In this document: positions 47,112 to 55,455 of the stretch, in pieces | Numbering within the stretch: position 1 is the first letter of the stretch | How the letters are laid out: every line of letters begins with the position of its first letter | From: JAURVT01 sp049059935 | Lineage (GTDB): Bacteria; Actinomycetota; Actinomycetes; Propionibacteriales; Nocardioidaceae | NCBI RefSeq assembly: GCF_049059935.1 | Contig: NZ_JBMGQR010000003.1 | Coordinates: forward strand, 62,001 to 126,000 | DNA length: 64,000 bases | Reading direction: 5' to 3' | Translations under genes and position numbers: made by a program | The notes under the pieces: generated by a model | Told to the model about the DNA's origin: nothing | Seen by the model: the letters and a program-made list of their open reading frames with translations, nothing else | The model's database searches: none

Positions 47112-47867
47112 TCAGCGCCGGGTGGCGAGCACGTGGTGCTGCGAGGCCACCGCGCCGAACGCCTCGACACCGGCGACGGCCCGCTCGAGGTCGGCCAGCG
47201 CGTCGCGCCCTCCGTGGGCGCCGTCGACCAGACCGCTGGGCACCAGGTCGCTGAACACGCGCACGGCGTCGGTGCGGGCGACGTCCAGGCCGGCCGCGAC
47301 GACGAGCTCCTCGACCTCCTCGCGGGTGAAGCGGCGCGGACCGTCGGCGCGCAGGTCCCACGTGACGTGGTCGACGTCGAGCAGGTGGCGGGCGCGGTCG
47401 AGCTCGCCGGCGAGGGCACGGCCGAGGACGGCGGCGTACCTGCCGGCGACGACCACGCTCAGCGCCCCGCCCGGGCGCAGCACGTCGCGGAACGCCGCCA
47501 GGGCCTCGTCGGGTCGCTCGACGACCTCGAGGACGCCGTGGCAGACGACGACGTCGGCGTGCCCGGCCCCGAGCTGGTCGACCAGTCCGACGGCGTCGCC
47601 CGCCACGCCGACCAGGCGGTCCTGCACGCCGGCCTCGGCGGCACGTCGCTCGAGGGCCGCCAGGGCGTCGGGGCTGGGGTCGACGACCGTGACGTGGTCG
47701 CCCGCCTCGGCAATCCGCAGCGCGAGCCCCCCGGTGCCGCCGCCGACGTCGACGACCCGCAGCGGCTCGTCGCGGTCGGCTCGACGCTCGTCGAGGACGG
47801 CCCTCAGGGCCTCCCACACCACCGCCGCGCGGTCGTGCCCACGTCCGGCCTGCTGGGTGCGTCGCAT
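47112..47867 (-). CDS. Class I SAM-dependent methyltransferase
   Basis: 251 residues. The SAM-binding motif is RVVDVGGGTGGLALRIAEAG, the acidic strand end is in VTVVDPSPDALAALERRAAE, and motif IV-like VVCHGVLEVVERPDEALAAF follows. There is a Lys-poor, Arg/Asp-rich C-terminal half with TREEVEELVVAAGLDVARTD. It is a UbiE/COQ5-like or small-molecule methyltransferase fold; the substrate is unknown. ATG at 47867 follows a TAGCGT hexamer by seven bases (leaderless type). It is read away from the neighbouring YbaK-like gene. Confidence 0.85.
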   Translation of the reverse strand: MRRTQQAGRGHDRAAVVWEALRAVLDERRADRDEPLRVVDVGGGTGGLALRIAEAGDHVTVVDPSPDALAALERRAAEAGVQDRLVGVAGDAVGLVDQLGAGHADVVVCHGVLEVVERPDEALAAFRDVLRPGGALSVVVAGRYAAVLGRALAGELDRARHLLDVDHVTWDLRADGPRRFTREEVEELVVAAGLDVARTDAVRVFSDLVPSGLVDGAHGGRDALADLERAVAGVEAFGAVASQHHVLATRR

Positions 47868-48051
47868 GGGCCAGACGCTACCGTGCGCGACCGACCCGGC
47901 GGGGGTCCCGTCCCGGTGGCACGGGGGTCGTCGCACCACCGGGACGCGTCGAACATGCGTTCGACCAGACCACGGTACGCGCCACGCACCCGGCGGACGC
48001 GCTCCCGCACCCGGCGTGTCGTCCCGTCGACCCGCCTCTACGATCGCTTCC

Positions 48052-48540
48052 ATGCCCGACGTCGCCCAGCACCCCCGTGTGCGCATCGTCGCCGAGGCGC
48101 TCGCCTCGCTCGGCGCCACCGGCTCGGTCACCGTCCTCCCCGACTCCGCACGCACCGCGGCCGAGGCCGCCGTCGCGCTCGGCACCGAGGTCGGCGCGAT
48201 CGTCAACAGCCTGGTCTTCGACGCCGGCGGCACGTGCGTGCTGGTGCTGACCTCGGGCGCGCACCGCGTGGACACCGACCACGTGGCCGCGACGCTCGGC
48301 CTCACCTCGCTGGGACGCGCGACGCCCGACTTCGTGCGCGAGCACACCGGCCAGGCCATCGGCGGCGTCTCGCCGGTGGGCCACCCGTCCCCGGTCGCGA
48401 CGTACGTCGACCGGTGGCTCGGACGCCACGAGACGGTCTGGGCCGCGGCGGGCCACCCGTACGCGGTGTTCCCCACCACCTTCGACGAGCTCGTCGAACT
48501 CACCGGCGGCACCCCGGTGGACGTCGTGCCGCAGCCCTAG
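48052..48540 (+). CDS. YbaK/EbsC-family protein (second copy)
   Basis: 162-residue YbaK fold: TVLPDSARTAAEAAVALGTE, VGAIVNSLVFDAGGTCVLVL, AATLGLTSLGRATPDFVREH and TGQAIGGVSPVGH. The usual central Lys (VFKTLV in the gene at 7.6 kb) is Asn/Ser here (IVNSLVF), so the substrate or activity may differ. ATG at 48052 follows TACGAT by seven bases. The TAG stop shares CTAG with the GGDEF gene stop on the other strand. Confidence 0.85.
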   Translation: MPDVAQHPRVRIVAEALASLGATGSVTVLPDSARTAAEAAVALGTEVGAIVNSLVFDAGGTCVLVLTSGAHRVDTDHVAATLGLTSLGRATPDFVREHTGQAIGGVSPVGHPSPVATYVDRWLGRHETVWAAAGHPYAVFPTTFDELVELTGGTPVDVVPQP

Positions 48541-50174
48541 TAGGTGCCGGTGCGGAACGACGGCTCCGGTGCGGAGCCGCGTGACTGGGCGCGCGCGGCC
48601 GCCTGACGCCGACGCTTGGCGGTGTACATCCGCTGGTCGGCGGTGTCGCGCAGGTCGTCGAGGTCGAGGTCCTCGGAGGTGCTGGCCGCCCCGAGGCTGA
48701 CGCTGAGGTCGCGCAGGTGCTCGGGTGCGCCGTCCTGGGCGAGCGCGGCGACCGCGCCCAGCAGGCGCTCGGCGACGTGGTCGCAGTCGGTCCTGTCGGT
48801 GCCGCTGAGCACCACGACGAACTCGTCGCCACCGACCCGACACACCAGGTCGATGCCGCGGGTCTGGGCGAGCACGACGTCGGCGACCGCGCGCAGGGTC
48901 TCGTCGCCGGGGATGTGCCCGAAGCGGTCGTTGATCTGCTTGAAGCGGTCGACGTCGAGCGTGATCATCGCGACCTCGCCGCGCTCTGCAGGGTGGGCGT
49001 CGCGCAGCGTGGCCATGGTCTCCTCGAACGCCCGCAGGTTGCCGACGCGGGTGAGGGGGTCCTCGCGAGCCGAGCGGTGCTCGTGGTCGTGGCGCCGTCG
49101 CATCTCGTCGGCCGACAGCGCCCGGCGCATGGACTCGAACCGGCTGATCCGCTGCGACCACCAGCTGCGGGCGATCACGCGGGCGTACTGCAGGCCGGAC
49201 TCGGCCGACGCGTCTCCACCCGCGGCAGCCAGGAGCAGCGCGGTGTGCCGGACGTAGGCCTCGCTCTGCGGCTGGCCCTGCGGGGGCAGCGCGTCGACGG
49301 CGCTCTGGGCGACGGCGCGGGCCCGGTCGCTGTCGCCGAGGGCCTCGAGCACCTCGGCGAGCCGGGCGGCGTGCGGCGACCAGCCCTCGGCCAGGCCGAG
49401 GGCCACGAGCTCGTCCAGCGCCAGCTCGAGCGCCTCCCGCGCGGCCGCGGGGTCCTCCTCCCACCCGGCCGACAGCCGGAGCATGCGCGAGAGCAGCACG
49501 AAGAACGGCTCGGCGTGGTCCTGCTCGGCGACGTCGACGGCCTCGGCGGCGAGGGCCGCGGCGATGTCGCGGTGCGTGTGGACGTCGCCCACGTGCTCGT
49601 CGACGGCGAGCTGGGCCAGCTCGTCGGCCCACCACAGGTGGGTCAGGGCGAGGTTGTAGAGCGGGATCATGCGGGTCTCGCGCAGGCCGAACGGATCCTG
49701 CGGGGCGTCGAGCGCGGCCTCCTGGTGCGGCAGCGCCAGCTCGAACAGCCTCTGCGCGCTGTAGGCCTGTCCCAGGCCGGTGTGCCCCCACGAGCGCAGG
49801 CTGGGGTCGGTGGTGCGCTTGAGCGCGTTCTCGGCGGCGAGGAGGTCCTCCAGCACGCCGGCGTCGGTGGCGGAGGGCACGCGCGACTCGACCCGCAGCG
49901 TCAGCGCGAAGGTCTCCCACCCCGGGGCGTCCACCGAGCGGGCGGTGGCGACGCACCTCTCGGCCAGCGTCGAGACCGCCTCGCGGTCGCCCGCCGCGAG
50001 CGCGGTGAAGGCATGGACGCCGAGCAGCGCCGCACGGGCCTCGGACGGGGCGTCGGGCAGGATCTCGTCGGCCGTGCGAAGGTGCTCGAGGGCGTCGTCG
50101 ACACGACCGACCTGGGCGGACGTCATGGCCTGTCCGAGCACGAGCGCGACGGAGTCGTCGAGCGGCACGACCAC
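48537..50174 (-). CDS. TPR-GGDEF protein, probable diguanylate cyclase
   Basis: 545 residues. About 1-330 are TPR-like helical repeats (VGRVDDALEHLRTADEILPD and similar), with no signal peptide or membrane helix, so it is cytosolic. A GGDEF domain at about 365-530 has DPLTRVGNLRAFEETMATLR, FKQINDRFGHIPGDETL and the intact active-site VCRVGGDEFVVVLSG. An RGID I-site lies five residues before GGDEF, so product inhibition is likely. It should make c-di-GMP in response to a protein or ligand sensed by the TPR part. No EAL domain is seen. GTG at 50174. Confidence 0.9.
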   Translation of the reverse strand: MVVPLDDSVALVLGQAMTSAQVGRVDDALEHLRTADEILPDAPSEARAALLGVHAFTALAAGDREAVSTLAERCVATARSVDAPGWETFALTLRVESRVPSATDAGVLEDLLAAENALKRTTDPSLRSWGHTGLGQAYSAQRLFELALPHQEAALDAPQDPFGLRETRMIPLYNLALTHLWWADELAQLAVDEHVGDVHTHRDIAAALAAEAVDVAEQDHAEPFFVLLSRMLRLSAGWEEDPAAAREALELALDELVALGLAEGWSPHAARLAEVLEALGDSDRARAVAQSAVDALPPQGQPQSEAYVRHTALLLAAAGGDASAESGLQYARVIARSWWSQRISRFESMRRALSADEMRRRHDHEHRSAREDPLTRVGNLRAFEETMATLRDAHPAERGEVAMITLDVDRFKQINDRFGHIPGDETLRAVADVVLAQTRGIDLVCRVGGDEFVVVLSGTDRTDCDHVAERLLGAVAALAQDGAPEHLRDLSVSLGAASTSEDLDLDDLRDTADQRMYTAKRRRQAAARAQSRGSAPEPSFRTGTY

Positions 50175-50335
50175 ACCGTCCCTTCCCGTGCGTCCGAGTC
50201 ATGCGCGGTGCCGGCGGACGGCCGGCCCCGTGAGGTCGGCATCAGTTAACTGGGTGTTGCGCTTGCGCGCCACCGGGGCCGTCCCTGGTGTGACGGGGAA
50301 CGCGCACGCCCCCACCGCCCGAATACAGTGGCCGC

Positions 50336-51625
50336 GTGGGCCGTGTCGTCGTCGTCGGTGGAGGTCTCGCCGGGACGTCGGCGGCGGTCCGTCTGGCCAA
50401 GCTCGGGCACGCGGTGCGGCTGTGCGAGGCCACCGGCCGGGTCGGCGGGCAGCTGCTGCCCCGCCGGAGCGACGACCACGACTTCGACCTCTGGCCCGCG
50501 TCGTTGACGATGCCGGCCACCCTGCGCGACCTGTTCCGCAAGTCCGGCCGACCGCTCGACCGCGTGGTCGACCTGCACCACCTCGTGCCGGGCCGTCGTC
50601 ACCTGATGCCGGGCGGCGTCGTGCTCGACCTGCCGATGGGTCGTCGCGGCGACCAGGTGGACGCGATCAACGTCGCGCTGCCCGGTCAGGGCGAGGTCTG
50701 GGCCGGCTGGCTCGACGGCCGCACCGACGCGTGGGAGGCGCTGCGGCGCACCACCCTGGACCGCCGGCTCGCCGGGCGGTCCGACCTCGACAAGGCCGCC
50801 TGGGCGGCGCTGCGGCCGCGACGGACCCTCGCCCGGGAGGTCCGGCGGGCGCTGCGCGACGACTCCCTGGCGAGCCTGGTGGTCGACCCGGTGCGTGCCG
50901 ACGGCGACGACCCGCGCGCCGTCCCCGCGTACACCTCGGTGAGCCACCTGGTGGAGCGCAGCTTCGGGCGGTGGCGCGTCGACGGCGGTGCGCCGGCGCT
51001 CGTCGCGGCCCTCGAGACGCGGCTGCGCGAGCGCCGGGTCGAGGTGCTGCTCGGCGTCCGCGCCCACCGGGCCGTCGTGGGTGACGGCGCGGTGCGCGGC
51101 GTCGAGACCGACGACGGCCTGCTCGAGGCCGACGTCGTCGTCTGGGCCGCGCCCGACCCCGATCCGGACGCGTCGTCGGGCGTCCCGCGCATGCCGGCGG
51201 CCCGCACCCTCGTCCGGCTCGCGCCGGGGGTGGAGTCCCTGCCCGCGGAGGTGCTCGTCCACACCGATCCCCCGCTGCGGCTCTGGGCGTCGTCGTCCGA
51301 CCCCGAGGGCTCGCGCTGCTGGACGATCGCGCACCGCACCCAGGGGGGCGAGGACGTGCTGTCCGCGCTGGCCCGGGTGGGGCTGGACGTCCGCGCCCAC
51401 GTCGAGCACCGCGAGGACCTCTCCCCCGTCGACCTCGTGCGGGCCCACGGCGCCGCCGCCTGCGGCTGGCACTGGTCGGGCTGGCGCTCGGCGTTCGATC
51501 GGCCCGGCGTCGGCGAGACCGTCGACGGCCTGCTCACCGTGGGCGTCGACGCCCACCCCGGCCCCTCGCCCGAGCTCGTGCTGATGGGCACCGCCGCCGC
51601 GGCCGAGGCCGTCGGCAAGGCCTGA
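50336..51625 (+). CDS. FAD-dependent oxidoreductase, phytoene-desaturase/amine-oxidase type
   Basis: 429 residues. N-terminal dinucleotide fold GRVVVVGGGLAGTSAAVRLA with LCEATGRVGGQLLPR. A hydrophobic substrate region follows (DDHDFDLWPASLTMPATLRD). The C-terminal VDGLLTVGVDAHPGPSPELV, then LMGTAAAAEAVGKA, replaces the usual FAD-closing GD motif. It resembles the carotenoid/squalene desaturase superfamily (HpnE-like); the substrate is unknown. GTG at 50336 follows TACAGT by six bases. A polyprenyl diphosphate synthase lies 1.5 kb on, but a small gene and metF lie between them. Confidence 0.8.
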   Translation: MGRVVVVGGGLAGTSAAVRLAKLGHAVRLCEATGRVGGQLLPRRSDDHDFDLWPASLTMPATLRDLFRKSGRPLDRVVDLHHLVPGRRHLMPGGVVLDLPMGRRGDQVDAINVALPGQGEVWAGWLDGRTDAWEALRRTTLDRRLAGRSDLDKAAWAALRPRRTLAREVRRALRDDSLASLVVDPVRADGDDPRAVPAYTSVSHLVERSFGRWRVDGGAPALVAALETRLRERRVEVLLGVRAHRAVVGDGAVRGVETDDGLLEADVVVWAAPDPDPDASSGVPRMPAARTLVRLAPGVESLPAEVLVHTDPPLRLWASSSDPEGSRCWTIAHRTQGGEDVLSALARVGLDVRAHVEHREDLSPVDLVRAHGAAACGWHWSGWRSAFDRPGVGETVDGLLTVGVDAHPGPSPELVLMGTAAAAEAVGKA

Positions 51626-51651
51626 CCCGCCTGCTCTCCCCCCGGTCAGCC

Positions 51652-51727
51652 GAGTGGCGCAAACCCGGGCCGACACGCCGGACGAGAGCCCGATGTTGCG
51701 CCGCTCGAGTCGGGTTCTGCGCCGCTC
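51652..51727. repeat. Cluster C of the GAGTGGCGCAA repeat (three copies)
   Basis: Copies at 51652-51662 (+), 51696-51706 (-, one change) and 51717-51727 (-, two changes). They fill the 120-bp gap between two converging genes. They may act as a terminator or as a repeat insertion; no other terminator is seen there. Confidence 0.8.
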
Positions 51728-51745
51728 AGCAGGTGGGTGGGGCGG

Positions 51746-52078
51746 TCAGCCCCGACGACGCCACTCGGCGCGCAGGCCCTCGACGACGGTGCTGCAGTAG
51801 TGGCCGTCCTCGCACTCGTCGGTGTCGGTGACGCAGGCCGCGACGGCGAGCACGAGCACCGAGATGAACGAGGCCCACCAGGCGGCGGTGAAGCCGGCGA
51901 CGGCGTGCACCGAGCGCGGGTCGAGCAGGTAGGCGACCGTCAGCAGGCCGAACGAGACGAGCGCGACGGCGAGGGCCGCGAGGACCGCCAGGCGGAGCAG
52001 CCGACGTCCGCGTGCGACGCCCTGCGTCGTGCTGTCGCTGCCGACCGGTGCTCGTCGCACCGACCCCGTGATGGCCAT
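51746..52078 (-). CDS. Small two-helix membrane protein
   Basis: 110 residues: Arg-rich start, helices about 30-52 (RLAVLAALAVALVSFGLLTV) and about 65-88 (AGFTAAWWASFISVLVLAVA). A short tail has three Cys (CVTDTDECEDGHYC), then a C-terminal RAEWRRRG. The ATG at 52078 is chosen; a longer frame reaches 52108. The function is not recognised; the Cys-rich loop could bind a metal or form disulfides. Confidence 0.65.
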   Translation of the reverse strand: MAITGSVRRAPVGSDSTTQGVARGRRLLRLAVLAALAVALVSFGLLTVAYLLDPRSVHAVAGFTAAWWASFISVLVLAVAACVTDTDECEDGHYCSTVVEGLRAEWRRRG

Positions 52079-52178
52079 GGGTCCATGGTGGCACCGCGGG
52101 CGCGCCACGTTCGGGATTGACGGCTTTTCGTGCCGTGTCTCGATGATTCCGTCCCCGGAAGGCCCCGGGTCGACGGAC

Positions 52179-53060
52179 TCAGCGGCTGGCGAGCGCCAGG
52201 TCGGCGTAGATCTGACGCGTGGCCCGCGAGCGGTTCAGCGTGTAGAAGTGCAGGCCCGGCGCACCCTCGGCGAGCAGGGTCTCGCACAGCTCGGTGGCGA
52301 TCTGGGTGCCCTCGGCGCGGACGGCGGCCGCGTCGTCGCCGACGGCCTCGATGCGTGCCGTGACGTCCGACGGCACCTCGGCGCCCGACAGCTCGGCGAA
52401 CCGCTGGATCTGCGAGAGGTTGGTGATCGGCATGATGCCGGGGAGCACCGGGATGTGGCAGCCGTACGAGCGCGCCCGCTCGACCAGCGAGAAGTAGTCG
52501 TCGGCGCGGAAGAAGAACTGCGTCACCGCGAACTCGGCGCCTGCCTCGGCCTTGGCGGCCAGCACCCGCGCGTCGTGCTCCAGGGACTCCGCGCCGGGGT
52601 GCTTCTCGGGGAACGCCGCAACCCCGACGCAGAAGCGTCCGAGCTCGCGGAGCATCTCGACGAGGTCGACGGCGTGGTCGAGACCGTCGGGGTGACGCTC
52701 CCAGTCGGCGGTGGGACCGCCGGGCGGGTCGCCCCGCAGGGCGAGGACGTTGCGCACGCCCGCGGCGGCGTACTGGCCGATCACACGGCGCAGCTCCTCG
52801 CGCGACTGGGCGACGCAGGTGAGGTGGCCGACCGGGTCGAGGGTGGTCTCGCTGGCGATCTGCTCGGTGATGCGCACGGTGCGGTCGCGGGTGGACCCGC
52901 CCGCGCCGTACGTGACGGACACGAACGACGGACGCAGGGCCTCGAGCTCGCGGATCGACCGCCACAGCACCCGCTCGCCCGCGTCGTCGCGGGGCGGGGA
53001 GAACTCGAACGAGAACGTCGGGGAGTCGGAGGCGAGGACCTCGCGCAGCGGCTGCGGCAT
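52179..53060 (-). CDS. metF: 5,10-methylenetetrahydrofolate reductase (MetF-like)
   Basis: Barrel flavoenzyme giving 5-methyl-THF for methionine synthesis. 293 residues: FSFEFSPPRDDAGERVLWRS with the conserved Glu, RPSFVSVTYGAGGSTRDRTV, HLTCVAQSREELRRVI, VRNVLALRGDPPGG, FCVGVAAFPEKHPGAESLEH, FAVTQFFFRADDYFSLVERA, IMPITNLSQIQRF. The ATG at 53060 follows TACGAT by six bases. It lies next to the polyprenyl synthase, as mycobacterial Rv2172c and idsA2 do from memory. Confidence 0.93.
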   Translation of the reverse strand: MPQPLREVLASDSPTFSFEFSPPRDDAGERVLWRSIRELEALRPSFVSVTYGAGGSTRDRTVRITEQIASETTLDPVGHLTCVAQSREELRRVIGQYAAAGVRNVLALRGDPPGGPTADWERHPDGLDHAVDLVEMLRELGRFCVGVAAFPEKHPGAESLEHDARVLAAKAEAGAEFAVTQFFFRADDYFSLVERARSYGCHIPVLPGIMPITNLSQIQRFAELSGAEVPSDVTARIEAVGDDAAAVRAEGTQIATELCETLLAEGAPGLHFYTLNRSRATRQIYADLALASR

Positions 53061-53066
53061 GCCTCC

Positions 53067-53072
53067 ATCGTA
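53067..53072 (-). promoter_or_regulatory. metF: -10 element for metF
   Basis: TACGAT six bases before the metF ATG, leaderless-style. The GGAGG in the spacer means a short leader is also possible. A divergent -10 (TAGGCT, 53153-53158) lies 80 bp away. Confidence 0.5.
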
Positions 53073-53152
53073 CGAGCGCGCACGATCCGCACCGGTCCGT
53101 CCGAGGACCGTGGTGGCCGGGACCGTGACGCACGCCACCCCCGACGGGGTCC

Positions 53153-53158
53153 TAGGCT
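53153..53158 (+). promoter_or_regulatory. -10 element for the polyprenyl diphosphate synthase gene
   Basis: TAGGCT with a six-base spacer to the GTG at 53165, matching the leaderless pattern seen at hisD, metF and others. Confidence 0.5.
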
Positions 53159-53164
53159 CGTGAC

Positions 53165-54232
53165 GTGGAGCAGCCTGCGCGTCCGTCCCTGGTGTCCGGC
53201 ATCGACGCGGCCCTGACCGACTTCCTGGCCCGCCGCCGCCTCGACCTCGCGGGGCTCGGGCCCCGCATCCACCCGCTGCTCGACGCCGCCGGCCGCGCCG
53301 CCGACGGGGGCAAGCGTCTGCGCGCCCTGTTCTGTCACGCCGGCTGGGTGGCGGCCGGCGGCGACCCCGACGACGCGGCGCTGCTGCGGGCGTCCACCGC
53401 CTTCGAGTGGCTGCAGGCCAGCGCGCTCGTGCACGACGACCTGATGGACGGCTCCGACACCCGCCGCGGCCGCCCGTCCGCGCACCGTGCCTTCGAGGCC
53501 GACCACCGCGGCGCCGCCTGGGCCGGCGACGCCGAGCGGTTCGGCGCCGGCGGCGCGATCCTGCTCGGCGACCTGCTTCTCTCGTGGGCCGACGAGGCGT
53601 TCCGCGGCGCCGGACTTCCGCTCGAGGCCACCGCCCGCGCCACGCCGTACCTCGACTCGTGCCGCTCCGAGGTCGTGTGCGGCCAGTTCCTCGACCTCGC
53701 CCAGCAGGCGCGGGGCACGCACGACGTCGACGAGGCGATGCGCGTCGTGCACTACAAGGCGGCGACGTACACCGTCGAGCGTCCGCTCCAGGTGGGCGCG
53801 GCCCTCGCGGGAGGCTCCGACGAGCTGCTCGGAGCCCTCTCGGACTTCGGTCTGCCGCTCGGCGAGGCCTTCCAGCTGCGCGACGACCTGCTCGGCGTCT
53901 TCGGCGACCCCGCCGTCACCGGCAAGCCCGCCGGTGACGACCTCCGCGAGGGCAAGCACACCGTCCTCGTCGCCCGCGCCCACGCCGCCGCGGACGCCGA
54001 CCAGCGCGGCGTCGTCGACCGACTTCTGGGCGACCCCGACCTCGACGCCGACGGCGTCACCCGGCTGCGCGACGTGATCGAGGCGACCGGTGCCCGCCAG
54101 GCCGTCGAGGACGACATCACGCGTCTGGAGTCGGCTGCCGACGCGGCCCTGGCCCTCGTGCCGGTGGCCTCCCCGGCCGGGCGTGACCTGCTCGCCGACC
54201 TCGCGGCTCGGGCGACGCGTCGGGTGGCGTGA
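53165..54232 (+). CDS. Polyprenyl diphosphate synthase (IdsA/GGPP-synthase-like)
   Basis: Condenses IPP with allylic diphosphates. 355 residues: GGKRLRALFCHAGW near the start, the first Asp-rich motif in SALVHDDLMDGSDTRRGRPS (DDxxD), a KAATYTVERPLQVGAAL helix, and the second in FQLRDDLLGVFGDPAVTGKP. A DLREGKHTVLVARA segment (the conserved Lys) follows. Product chain length is uncertain; small residues before DDLMD (ASALVH) suggest geranylgeranyl or a little longer. Two palindromic elements follow the stop. Confidence 0.93.
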   Translation: MEQPARPSLVSGIDAALTDFLARRRLDLAGLGPRIHPLLDAAGRAADGGKRLRALFCHAGWVAAGGDPDDAALLRASTAFEWLQASALVHDDLMDGSDTRRGRPSAHRAFEADHRGAAWAGDAERFGAGGAILLGDLLLSWADEAFRGAGLPLEATARATPYLDSCRSEVVCGQFLDLAQQARGTHDVDEAMRVVHYKAATYTVERPLQVGAALAGGSDELLGALSDFGLPLGEAFQLRDDLLGVFGDPAVTGKPAGDDLREGKHTVLVARAHAAADADQRGVVDRLLGDPDLDADGVTRLRDVIEATGARQAVEDDITRLESAADAALALVPVASPAGRDLLADLAARATRRVA

Positions 54233-54247
54233 GCGGTCGTCCTGACG

Positions 54248-54557
54248 TCGGGTGCGGCGCCGCTGGGGTGCTCGCCGACAGGCGGCTACGGACGGGCGGG
54301 CGCGTCGTCCTCGATGCGGCCGACTGACCGTCTCGGTGGGTGGACCACCGGGTCCCACCAGCCCCAGCCGTCACACCGACCATGGCAAACAGGTGCGAAC
54401 CACGGTGAATTCACCATGGTTCGCGACCGTTTGCCGTGGTCGGCGCAGTCACCGTGTCGCCGATCGAGATCCGCACCCGGCCGCGGCCCCCAGCGCCGGC
54501 CAACCCCGTCCGTAGGCGCGCCCTTCGACGCGCGAGCACCCCGACGGAGAGCCGCGC
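54248..54557. mobile_element. Palindromic MITE-like element, copy 1
   Basis: About 310 bp, nearly the same as the next 310 bp. The two copies are offset by 344 bp. It has a central 62-bp palindrome (54379-54440) built on GAATTC, with arms ACCATGGCAAAC / GTTTGCCGTGGT and inner GCGAACCACGGTG / CACCATGGTTCGC. Outer inverted segments are GGGGTGCTCG (54265-54274) with CGAGCACCCC (54533-54542), and CTACGGACGGG (54286-54296) with CCCGTCCGTAG (54505-54515). No coding frame resembling a transposase is present. A non-autonomous element is the simplest view. Confidence 0.7.
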
Positions 54558-54591
54558 TGCCTACGAACCGGCCCCTCGACGCATGAACATC

Positions 54592-54900
54592 TCGGGTGCG
54601 GCGCCGCTGGGGTGCTCGCCGACAGGCGGTTACGGATGGGCAGCCGCGTCGTCCTCGAAGCGGCCGGCTGACCATCTCGGTCGGTGGACCGACCCTCACC
54701 ACTGACCCCAGCCGTCACACCGACCATGGCAAACAGGTGCGAACCACGGTGAATTCACCGTGGTACGCGAACGTTCGCCGTGGTCGGTGCAGGAACCGTC
54801 TCGCCGATCGAGACCCGCACCCGGCCGCGGCCCCAGGGCGCGCGAACCCCGTCCGTAGGCGCGCCCTCCGACCCGCGAGCACCCCGACGGAGAGCCGCGC
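54592..54900. mobile_element. Palindromic MITE-like element, copy 2
   Basis: Tandem partner of the element at 54248. It begins with the same GGGTGCGGCGCCGCTGGGGT and ends GACGGAGAGCCGCGC. The central 62-bp palindrome lies at 54723-54784; its inner core ACCACGGTGAATTCACCGTG is a perfect palindrome here, where copy 1 has a mismatch. About 35 bp of other sequence separates the copies. It ends 18 bp before the stop of the HTH gene. Confidence 0.7.
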
Positions 54901-54917
54901 AGGGCACCGGCAGCGAG

Positions 54918-55304
54918 CTAGAAGGCCAGCGCCTGAGCCCGGCGGCGCACCTCGCGACCACGGTCCTCGCGGAGGGCGTCGATGGGGCGGCCGGGGAGGG
55001 TCTCGTCGGGGGTGAAGATCCAGACCGCGGCCTCGAGGTCGTCGTAGCCGGCGTCGGCCATGAGCGTCAGGAGCCCGGCGAGGCCCTTGACGACGGCGGA
55101 GTCGACGAGGCACTCGGCGGGGACGCGGGGTGCCCGGCCGGCGGGCGTGCGCACCGCGATCAGCTGCCGCTCGCTCGCCCACTGGCGGATGCGGTTGGGG
55201 CTCGTCCCGAGCTGCTCGGCCGCCTCGGCGAGGCTCAGCCAGGAGGGGACGAGGTCGTCGAGGACGGCCCCGGGGTCGCTCTCAGGGGTCTCCGAGGTGC
55301 TCAT
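54918..55304 (-). CDS. Rv2175c-like winged-helix DNA-binding protein
   Basis: About 128 residues with an N-terminal helix-turn-helix (WLSLAEAAEQLGTSPNRIRQ, then WASERQLIAVRTPAGRAPR). A small C-terminal domain is WIFTPDETLPGRPIDALRED. In M. tuberculosis, Rv2175c next to pknL is a DNA-binding protein phosphorylated by PknL; the divergent kinase gene here gives the same context. Thr residues near the N terminus (STSETPESD) could be phospho-acceptors, by inference. ATG at 55304; a GTG two codons upstream (55310) is possible. Confidence 0.88.
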   Translation of the reverse strand: MSTSETPESDPGAVLDDLVPSWLSLAEAAEQLGTSPNRIRQWASERQLIAVRTPAGRAPRVPAECLVDSAVVKGLAGLLTLMADAGYDDLEAAVWIFTPDETLPGRPIDALREDRGREVRRRAQALAF

Positions 55305-55364
55305 GGGCACCAGGGTGGCACGCGGGTGAGGTCGACGATGCCCGGGGTGGTGGGCCCCGCGGCC

Positions 55365-55370
55365 TAGAAT
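55365..55370 (+). promoter_or_regulatory. -10 element for the Ser/Thr kinase gene
   Basis: TAGAAT, the best -10 match in the divergent gap between the HTH gene and the kinase. It would give a leader of about 80 bases carrying the AGGAGG site at 55440-55445. Confidence 0.55.
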
Positions 55371-55455
55371 GGCGAGGGTTCGACGGGTCGGACGCCATCG
55401 GGGCGGTCGCCACGAGCCCTCTCCCGCGCGGAGCCACCCAGGAGGACCGGTGTCG

